NCBI GenBank assembly: GCA_964605705.1
Contig: CAZSDW010000075.1
Span: 1 to 11,234 of the forward strand
Source: CAZSDW01 sp964605705
GTDB taxonomy: Bacteria > Fidelibacterota > UBA2242
Reading direction: 5' to 3'
DNA length: 11,234 nt
Under the pieces are notes generated by a model, which was not told where the DNA came from, ran no database searches, and saw only the letters and a list, made by a program, of their open reading frames with translations. The position numbers were made by a program, and so were the translations under genes. Below are positions 6,497 to 11,234 of the stretch, one piece after another. Within the stretch, counting starts at the first letter, position 1; every line of letters starts with the position of its first letter.

Positions 6497-7387
6497 ATGA
6501 AGATAATCGAACAATTAGAAGCAAAAAAGCACCTGATTCTCGACGGTGCTATGGGAACCGAACTATATCGGCGGGGTGTCGGAACAGCTTTACCACTCTG
6601 GTCAGCGATCGCCATTTTGGAAAAGCCGGATGTGGTTCGGCAAATTCATGAAGATTACATTAATGCCGGCGCTGATATTATTACCACAAACACTTTTCGG
6701 ACGGATTTCAGGACATTCCACAAAGCGGGATTTTCAAAAAGAGCTGCAGAAGAAGCAACCTCCAAAGCCGTCGATTTAGCCCGAAAAGCAATATCATCGG
6801 CTTCAGTCAACCGGAAGATCTGGATCACCGGTTCCATGTCTCCACTGGAAGACTGTTATCGCCCCGACCTGGCACCAGATTACCCAGGCGCATACCGGGA
6901 ACATAAAATAAAAGCGAGATGGTTAGCCCAAGCTGGTGTGGATTTTATTCTGATCGAAACAATGAATAGCACTACGGAAGCGCTCGCGGCTGTCCGAGCC
7001 GCGCTTGAAACCGATTTGCCGGTGGCAGTCAGTTTTATTCTCATTGATAAGGATCATATTTTAAACGGCGCTGCTATTTTTGACATCTATCGGACCTTAA
7101 AAGCAGAAGGCGTTGACCTATTTTCCATTAATTGCACTCACTCTAAAATCATCTCAGCGTTTCTGGACAAATACCTGGACTGCATTGAGTTACCCGTTAT
7201 CTGCTACGCCAATGCCGGGATTTATCATCCGCTTAGAGGCTGGGAGATTGACGAACAATTAAACCCTGATTTTTATGCTGAGATCGCCCAAAAATGGTTC
7301 AGCCTGGGCGTGAAGGTTGTTGGGGGGTGCTGTGGGATCGGTCCCGAATATATTCAGCGAATCGCTGAAAAAGAAAGTCCAGTGTGA
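6497..7387 (+). CDS. Homocysteine S-methyltransferase family protein
   Basis: This 296-residue zinc-dependent methyltransferase of the Hcy-binding domain family (BHMT, MmuM, MetH N-terminal module) probably transfers a methyl group to homocysteine or a related thiol, giving methionine. The TIM-barrel start LDGAMGTELYRRG (15-27) is followed by TTNTFRTD (63-70), TGSMSPLEDCYRPD (111-124) and IETMNSTTEA (153-162). The zinc ligands are present: C213 in INC, and C278 and C279 in VVGGCCG (274-280). It stands alone, with no cobalamin domain, so the methyl donor may be betaine, S-methylmethionine or a partner corrinoid protein; the sequence does not decide. No strong ribosome-binding site precedes ATG 6497, but the start puts the barrel motif at the usual place. 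It is divergent from the gmhB-ddl operon. Confidence 0.9.
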   Translation: MKIIEQLEAKKHLILDGAMGTELYRRGVGTALPLWSAIAILEKPDVVRQIHEDYINAGADIITTNTFRTDFRTFHKAGFSKRAAEEATSKAVDLARKAISSASVNRKIWITGSMSPLEDCYRPDLAPDYPGAYREHKIKARWLAQAGVDFILIETMNSTTEALAAVRAALETDLPVAVSFILIDKDHILNGAAIFDIYRTLKAEGVDLFSINCTHSKIISAFLDKYLDCIELPVICYANAGIYHPLRGWEIDEQLNPDFYAEIAQKWFSLGVKVVGGCCGIGPEYIQRIAEKESPV

Positions 7388-7406
7388 TGGGGAGTCACGC
7401 TGGACT
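7376..7406 (+). terminator. Stem-loop spanning the methyltransferase stop codon
   Basis: Bases 7376-7387 pair with 7395-7406 over 12 bp with a single G-T wobble, around a 7-nt loop. The stem contains the TGA stop codon. No T run follows, so it is not a textbook intrinsic terminator. It may stop transcription weakly or protect the transcript 3' end. Confidence 0.45.
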
Positions 7407-7564
7407 GGAGGGTAGTGAGGGTTGGGGATAAATTGTCTAAAAACTTATGCAAGAATTTAATAGAAATCTCACCTTAAATTGTTGAGGTGGATCACATTTA
7501 AGTATCTATTTAATGTATATTCCACTATCAGGAGACCACGCTTATTAAAGCATAGATAAATGCT

Positions 7565-7595
7565 CTTCGGGGCGGTCAGGAGAATCCGCCCGAAG
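7565..7595. repeat. GC-rich inverted repeat (stem-loop)
   Basis: CTTCGGGGCGG (7565-7575) pairs with CCGCCCGAAG (7586-7595) with one bulged G, around a 10-nt loop. There is no T tract next to it. It could be a decayed transposon or cassette end, or a structured RNA element. Its function is unknown. Confidence 0.5.
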
Positions 7596-7641
7596 GTGAA
7601 GTATTGAGAAAAACCACAGCTGTGAAGTTCGCACATATACA

Positions 7642-7670
7642 TTGACAAGGTCGGTATTTACACCTATATT
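7642..7670 (+). promoter_or_regulatory. Promoter of the antitoxin-toxin operon
   Basis: TTGACA (7642-7647) and TATATT (7665-7670) are separated by exactly 17 nt, near-perfect for a housekeeping sigma factor. The transcript would start around 7677, with a ribosome-binding GGAG at 7692-7695, five bases before ATG 7701. The -10 box is part of the operator arm described next. Confidence 0.75.
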
Positions 7671-7687
7671 TAGGTCGTAATATAGGT
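7662..7687. promoter_or_regulatory. Autoregulatory operator, inverted repeat over -10 box
   Basis: ACCTATATT (7662-7670) and AATATAGGT (7679-7687) form a perfect 9-bp inverted repeat with an 8-nt spacer. A second, smaller inverted repeat ACCTA/TAGGT nests within it (7662-7675). The left arm covers the -10 box and the right arm lies over the expected transcription start. Phd/YefM antitoxins typically repress their own operon through such sites, so this is the likely antitoxin-binding site. Confidence 0.65.
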
Positions 7688-7700
7688 TATTGGAGATAAT

Positions 7701-7988
7701 ATGAGAGCAATTAATATTTCACAAGACATTATCCCGGTTGGCGAATTCAAAACCGGAATATCAAAATGGTTAAGAAGTATTCGGAATAAAAATCATCCTG
7801 TTGTAATAACACAAAACGGTAGACCTGCCGGTGTATTAATAACACCAGAAGAATATGATAAACTGACTTATTCTAAATTGTTTTCTGAATCTATAAATCG
7901 AGGAATTCAAGATATAAATACAGGAAATATATATTCAACTTCTGAACTAAAAGATAAAATTCAGGAAGCCAGAAAAAGCAGAATATGA
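7701..7988 (+). CDS. Phd/YefM-family antitoxin
   Basis: This 95-residue type II antitoxin has an N-terminal Phd/YefM fold. ISQDIIPVGEFKTGISKWL (6-24) is the DNA-binding helical part, and PVVITQNGRPAGVLITPEEYDKL (33-55) is the conserved strand-helix segment of the family. The C-terminal 40 residues are polar and probably wrap and neutralise the toxin. It has its own promoter and operator and a good ribosome-binding site (GGAG). Its stop overlaps the toxin start by four bases (ATGA), ensuring antitoxin is made first. The gene is clearly richer in A and T than the flanking housekeeping genes, consistent with horizontal acquisition. The exact subfamily is not determined. Confidence 0.9.
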   Translation: MRAINISQDIIPVGEFKTGISKWLRSIRNKNHPVVITQNGRPAGVLITPEEYDKLTYSKLFSESINRGIQDINTGNIYSTSELKDKIQEARKSRI

Positions 7989-8275
7989 AAATAATCTGGA
8001 CTCGCGAAGCATTAGAAAATATAATAGAAATCGAGAATTATATATCAGAAGATAATCCTAATAAAGCAGTTGAGTTCACTGATTCACTAATAAATCAATG
8101 TGACTATCTTATTGATAATCCGGATATGGGACGGATAGTTCCCGAGTTATCTAATCCAAATATCAGAGAATTAATCCACAAAAATTATAGAATCGTATAT
8201 CGACATATTGATGATGAAGAAATCCAGATATTGACAGTATTTGAAGGACATTGTCTTTTACCTTTGGATCATTAA
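7985..8275 (+). CDS. RelE/ParE-family toxin
   Basis: This 96-residue toxin of the RelE/ParE superfamily has the family layout. IIWTREALENIIEIENYI (3-20) forms the first strand and helix, and NPNKAVEFTDSLINQC (24-39) the second helix. NPDMGRIVPEL (45-55) is the connecting loop, and IRELIHKNYRIVYRHI (60-75), with basic R61, R69 and R73, leads into the last strand ILTVFEGHCLLP (82-93). ParE-type members poison gyrase, while RelE-type members cut mRNA on the ribosome. The IREL...YRIVYR core looks ParE-like, but the target is not settled by sequence. The usual histidine-glycine-arginine near the end (HGRR) appears here as EGHC, a variation that could affect activity. It is translationally coupled to the antitoxin through the ATGA overlap. 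Confidence 0.88.
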   Translation: MKIIWTREALENIIEIENYISEDNPNKAVEFTDSLINQCDYLIDNPDMGRIVPELSNPNIRELIHKNYRIVYRHIDDEEIQILTVFEGHCLLPLDH

Positions 8276-8291
8276 ATCAATTTTAAAATAG

Positions 8292-8402
8292 GTGCGAACC
8301 ATCGCGTTGAGCCGATGCTTTGAGCTGTGGGCTTTAGTTAGTTTCTGTTCGTTTTTTAGAAAGGTTAAACCAGCACGCCTCACACGTCGTCCGCTGTTAG
8401 AC
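8292..8402 (+). other. Possible degenerate attC-like recombination site
   Basis: The segment downstream of the toxin starts with GTGCGAAC (8292-8299), the reverse complement of GTTCGCAC found before the module at 7627-7634. It ends with GTTAGAC (8396-8402), which fits the integron core consensus GTTRRRY and is preceded by CGTCGTCCGCT. Inside are a partial tandem repeat (TTGAGC at 8307 and 8320) and AGCTGTGG (8323-8330), which mirrors CCACAGCT at 7614-7621. The two outer parts do not pair with each other as a true attC should, and GTGCGAAC does not fit RYYYAAC. This is a weak hypothesis. Confidence 0.22.
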
Positions 8403-8452
8403 TCCATTTCAGTAATTATCGATAGAGAAAGTATCTGAATTGTGAATAATTT

Positions 8453-9598
8453 TTAAAGTTCGCGGTAAAATCTGTCGATGTGATTGTCTAAATTATCATA
8501 ATTATCTACAATCATTTTAAAATTATCTACATCAACAGTATAGCGAATGTGACCCGTCGTTTTACCATCCAAGGTAAGCAGTGTCTTTTTCAGGAGGTTT
8601 CCCTCATCGTCGAAAAAGAGTTCGTATCTATCAACCAGTTTTTCCTCCGCATCAAAAACAGATGCCGCGATCAGCTTTCCGCTATTTAACTTTACCTCAT
8701 TAAAACGATAACGATAGAACACTACCCCGGCATCCAGCATCACTATCAGATCACTCATAACATTATCGCGTCCGTAAAGACATTTTGCGACCCAGTTTTT
8801 TCCAATATGACCAAATTTGGGTGAAAAATAATCGGGATGCAGATCGCTTAGTTTGCCGTTTTCACGAAAAACGATCCGCTGTTCCAGAATCAAATTTTTG
8901 ACACCATAAGTAAAGACACCCGCCGCCAGTCCCTTCCCTTCTTTGGCATAGGAAATATGACGGACGATACCCTTCTCATCAGCATAGATTTTAGCATGTG
9001 CCGGCGACCGATAGCCCTCTTTATTCCAGTAATCCATCGGCTTATGGAAAAGAATATTCCAGTAACTGGCATAGCTAAACTCCAGATTATCCCGATCGGG
9101 AGCTTTGACTGCATCCTCACTTATAAATTCAAGCGTTAAAAGATTTCCATGTTCATCAAAGGTTCCCCGAAAATGAGCCTGGTCCTGGGCTTTTTCCGGA
9201 CTGATTTGATTAAGCAACAGATCGGAGAGTTTTGAATCCGTGGCATAATAGCGGACAATTTTTACCGAAGCTCTGGAAGTATCTGAGGCTGCTTCAGCTT
9301 CCTGAGTTTTGATATAATTTTTTATTTCAGTCAGAATTTCATCATCTAAATAGATCACTGTATTGAGAGTATCGATTTTCAGATGTGCTCCTCCGAAACT
9401 TTGATACGATGGCAAAAACTGAATCGATGTGTTTAATACTCCCGGCCTTTTTCCAGGATCAATATTTTTTGTTCCGACTTGAGAAGCCGGGCTTATCGGT
9501 CGTTTTGACTCTTCAGGCTTATCCGCATCAACAGATTTTTTGAAAAATCCACAGCCAATCAAACCAGCGCACAATATGAAAGGAATTAATTTTTTCAT
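8453..9598 (-). CDS. Lipoprotein of unknown function
   Basis: I do not recognise this 381-residue protein. The N terminus (MKKLIPFILCAGLIGCGFF) is a signal peptide with lipobox LIGC, so C16 is the likely lipidated residue after signal peptidase II cleavage. That anchors the protein in the envelope, probably the outer membrane. A polar, proline-containing linker (about 22-55) follows. The mature part is beta-rich and contains several strand-turn-strand units with a D/E-x-x-G-x-L/I turn: FDEHGNLL (147-154), YADEKGIV (205-212), FRENGKLS (244-251) and FDDEGNLL (329-336). These recall MORN or toxin_YwqK-like repeats but are too irregular to assign. No catalytic motif is visible. It is in the same orientation as the T9SS protein upstream, 135 nt away, and no strong ribosome-binding site precedes it. 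Confidence 0.8.
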   Translation of the reverse strand: MKKLIPFILCAGLIGCGFFKKSVDADKPEESKRPISPASQVGTKNIDPGKRPGVLNTSIQFLPSYQSFGGAHLKIDTLNTVIYLDDEILTEIKNYIKTQEAEAASDTSRASVKIVRYYATDSKLSDLLLNQISPEKAQDQAHFRGTFDEHGNLLTLEFISEDAVKAPDRDNLEFSYASYWNILFHKPMDYWNKEGYRSPAHAKIYADEKGIVRHISYAKEGKGLAAGVFTYGVKNLILEQRIVFRENGKLSDLHPDYFSPKFGHIGKNWVAKCLYGRDNVMSDLIVMLDAGVVFYRYRFNEVKLNSGKLIAASVFDAEEKLVDRYELFFDDEGNLLKKTLLTLDGKTTGHIRYTVDVDNFKMIVDNYDNLDNHIDRFYREL

Positions 9599-9733
9599 GG
9601 ATCGATTCCGATTTTAATCACAGTGTCATTAAACAGAATAAACAAAAGATTCAGCAAATTTGCAAAGATTATCTCAAAACATGATCCAACCTCAAATGAC
9701 AGCTTATAATTCGGCAGCCGATCTCTGATAGAA

Positions 9734-10846
9734 CTATTTCGTCAGCAGAACCTTCTGGAAATACCTCTGATCGTTGTAATCTATTTCAACGAAATAGACA
9801 CCGGTGTTCAGATTATGTGTAAAAAACAGATCACCAACACGCTGACTGCTTTGTCGCCCTGAGTTTTGATAAACCTGCTGTCCTAACAGGTTATACAACT
9901 TGACTTCAATAAGCCCTGTAATTGCGTTACCCGTTTTAATCTGAAAATAATTTTTCGCCGGATTGGGAAACACCTGAAATTGGATAGCTCCGTGGGATGC
10001 AGCACCTGTTTTAATGACATTTGGCTTTCCCATCAATTTCACAGTCCCGAAGTAGTCGGCATTTATCCAATGATCGTTATTGTGTTCCTGTGGTACGGCG
10101 ACAGATCCTATCATGTTGTCACGTTGAGTCTCTAAGGGATTGATTTCCGGCTGATCATCATCATTGGCGGCTAGTGATAAACCCATTTCAGCACCTTCTA
10201 CTAACGTTACTCGCGCCCCATCTTTGTTACTAAATGAATAGGTGTCATCATAAACAATCAATGAGAATTCCCAGGTGGAAACATGATCAACTCTGCCCAA
10301 TACAAATTCAGGAAAATGGTCATGGTAGTTTTGTCCCATATCGCTGACTTCATAGATTGAATTTGTTTCTCCACTCTCGGGAAACTTACTAAAAATATGA
10401 TAGCCAAAGGCATTCTCAGCATTGCTGGTACCACTATCATAACGGTGTTCGCCACCGGACTTGTCCTGATCGATGAATACTTCAATCATATCGAAATTAT
10501 AGACATCGGCTGTTTGACCGTTCACATAAGCATCTGAAATCACATCATCGGTAATTTCTACGGCAAAATAGATCAGGTTTTCTTCTGATGACCATATGGT
10601 TTTATAGCGTCCGGTAAAATCAGCCGGGTCGATCACCTCGCCCCATGGAATCCAGGTTTGATCGATTGATTGCCATTTAGCCACTTCCCAGCAGGCATCG
10701 TTAGCTACTCCGTCGATAACCGGGGGAGTATCAACTTTGAAACATTCCACAGGATCATCCTGCGCCTGTGGTCCGGCAATCGCTGTTATCATCAATGACA
10801 AAGCAATGATCCAGAATATGTGAACTATTCCTTGATAATAATTCAT
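9734..10846 (-). CDS. Secreted CBM9-like protein with T9SS C-terminal sorting domain
   Basis: This 370-residue protein has a Sec signal peptide (hydrophobic core IVHIFWIIALSLMITAIAG, about 7-25) with probable cleavage near the alanines at 24-28. Residues about 35-272 resemble the carbohydrate-binding family 9-like fold found in surface proteins and xylanases: VDTPPVIDGVANDACWEVA (38-56), YKTIWSSEENLIYFAVEITDD (81-101) and MIEVFIDQDKSGG (120-132). Residues about 290-370 are a type A T9SS sorting domain: FQVFPNPAKNYFQI (290-303), VKLYNLLGQQVY (315-326), LNTGVYFVEI (346-355) and a final QKVLLTK. The protein is thus exported by Sec and then through the outer membrane by T9SS. I chose ATG 10846 over a start at 10951 because AAGGA (10853-10857) is six bases ahead and the signal peptide is then terminal. 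The ligand is unknown. Confidence 0.88.
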   Translation of the reverse strand: MNYYQGIVHIFWIIALSLMITAIAGPQAQDDPVECFKVDTPPVIDGVANDACWEVAKWQSIDQTWIPWGEVIDPADFTGRYKTIWSSEENLIYFAVEITDDVISDAYVNGQTADVYNFDMIEVFIDQDKSGGEHRYDSGTSNAENAFGYHIFSKFPESGETNSIYEVSDMGQNYHDHFPEFVLGRVDHVSTWEFSLIVYDDTYSFSNKDGARVTLVEGAEMGLSLAANDDDQPEINPLETQRDNMIGSVAVPQEHNNDHWINADYFGTVKLMGKPNVIKTGAASHGAIQFQVFPNPAKNYFQIKTGNAITGLIEVKLYNLLGQQVYQNSGRQSSQRVGDLFFTHNLNTGVYFVEIDYNDQRYFQKVLLTK

Positions 10847-11234
10847 AAAAAGTCCTTTCAATTTACTTGAAAATCTAATCGAATAATCTATTTCAACAAA
10901 CTTTTTTTCCTGTAATAAAAAATATATTAAAATTGAATCTACGTTATACAAATCCTATATTCGCTCTTTTTATTAAAGAATAAAACCATCTCTCAAATAT
11001 ATCAATCCTTGATTTAATGGATAGATTTCAGTCCGAAATAACGGCGGTGCGGAGGATTTTTTCTAATGTTACAAGTGTTTCAATCCTTGGTTTCCTCGAA
11101 GGATATTACGACACAAGACTTTATTGGATGAAGATCAAAAACTCGGCGCAATGCCGGAGGCAAAAATTGAAATAATTCCGTTTCAATCCTTGTCTCACCG
11201 GAGATCCCTTTGGGATTCTATTGGATTGCCGTCG
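10847..11234. other. Intergenic region at right edge, no gene seen
   Basis: Bases 10847-10995 are very AT-rich and must contain the promoter of the T9SS protein gene, but no motif stands out. Bases 11000-11234 hold the degenerate repeats described separately. I found no convincing coding sequence here, and the region continues beyond the window. Confidence 0.6.
11000..11234 (+). repeat. Cluster of interrupted GTTTCAATCCTTG repeats, CRISPR-repeat-like
   Basis: Three copies of a motif occur. The exact 13-mer GTTTCAATCCTTG is at 11077-11089 and 11180-11192, and a partial copy (ATCAATCCTTG) is at 11001-11011. In the first copy it is followed directly by ATTTAATGGAT (11012-11022). In the other two a related TATTGGAT block comes only after 31 or 26 unrelated bases (11122-11129 and 11219-11226). 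GTTTCAATCCTTG followed by a TTTTA-ATGGAT-like part resembles CRISPR repeats known from Bacteroidetes-related bacteria. The spacing (78 and 103 nt) and the interruptions do not fit a regular array, and no cas gene is visible. It may be a decayed array or a dispersed intergenic repeat family. The array edge may lie outside the window. Confidence 0.5.

Larger units (their letters stand above)
7388..7700. other. Intergenic region before toxin-antitoxin module
   Basis: I see no gene in these 313 bases. From left to right they hold the 3' arm of the hairpin above, an AT-rich stretch without clear motifs (about 7430-7560), and a GC-rich stem-loop at 7565-7595. A perfect 10-bp palindrome CACAGCTGTG (7615-7624), half of an inverted repeat shared with the other side of the module (7614-7634), and the antitoxin promoter and operator follow. 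Confidence 0.6.

Noticed and set aside
9654..9663. Palindrome GCAAATTTGC upstream of the lipoprotein gene
   Set aside because: It is a short, AT-dominated 10-mer expected fairly often by chance, with no supporting promoter motif nearby.
10847..10951. Earlier in-frame ATG for the T9SS protein at 10951
   Set aside because: It would place 35 residues before the signal peptide. ATG 10846 has a good AAGGA site and makes the signal peptide N-terminal.
11000..11234. Calling a regular CRISPR array
   Set aside because: There are only three copies, one partial and two interrupted, with unequal spacing and no cas gene in view. Reported as a repeat cluster instead.

Overview
The window reads as chromosomal DNA of a Gram-negative bacterium of the Bacteroidetes-related FCB group. 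The main evidence is a C-terminal type IX secretion (T9SS, Por) sorting domain on the last protein, a UpxY-like NusG paralogue, genes for heptose and uronate surface sugars, weak Shine-Dalgarno signals in front of several genes, and tRNA genes without an encoded CCA. The base composition is moderately AT-rich. I cannot name the phylum or genus from sequence alone.

Layout. Positions 1-655 hold a minus-strand tRNA operon in the order Thr(UGU)-Tyr(GUA)-Gly(UCC)-Thr(GGU). This matches the classical thrU-tyrU-glyT-thrT order that precedes tuf in many bacteria, so tuf probably lies just left of the window. Between tRNA-Gly and the last tRNA-Thr sit two 77-nt tRNA-like repeat units. They have a tRNA 5' half, but a perfect TCCCGA/TCGGGA hairpin in place of the anticodon arm, and no matching acceptor 3' strand. 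A divergent intergenic region (656-855) then leads to two plus-strand genes, a UDP-glucuronate 4-epimerase-like protein and a heptose-7-phosphate kinase (856-2808).

Converging on these is a tight minus-strand operon (6363 down to 2813) with overlapping or nearly abutting genes: gmhB-like heptose bisphosphate phosphatase, ddl (D-Ala-D-Ala ligase), a UpxY/NusG-like antiterminator and cysS. The kinase and the phosphatase catalyse consecutive steps of ADP-heptose synthesis, so the two opposed transcription units share a cell-envelope theme. A plus-strand homocysteine S-methyltransferase family gene (6497-7387) is divergent from this operon, and a perfect 19-bp palindrome lies between them. A hairpin covers its stop codon.

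Positions 7388-8452 look like an acquired island. A notably AT-rich Phd/YefM antitoxin and RelE/ParE toxin pair (ATGA overlap) has its own strong promoter and an inverted-repeat operator. Two nested pairs of 8-base inverted repeats flank it, and an integron-attC-like core (GTTAGAC) lies downstream. The right end carries two minus-strand envelope or secreted proteins: a lipoprotein of unknown function and a CBM9-like protein with a T9SS sorting domain. The last 235 bases hold a cluster of degenerate repeats built on GTTTCAATCCTTG, reminiscent of CRISPR repeats but irregular and partly interrupted. No cas gene is visible in the window.

The most unusual signals are the tRNA-like tandem repeat inside the tRNA operon, the interrupted GTTTCAATCCTTG repeats at the right edge, and the symmetric flanks of the toxin-antitoxin module.
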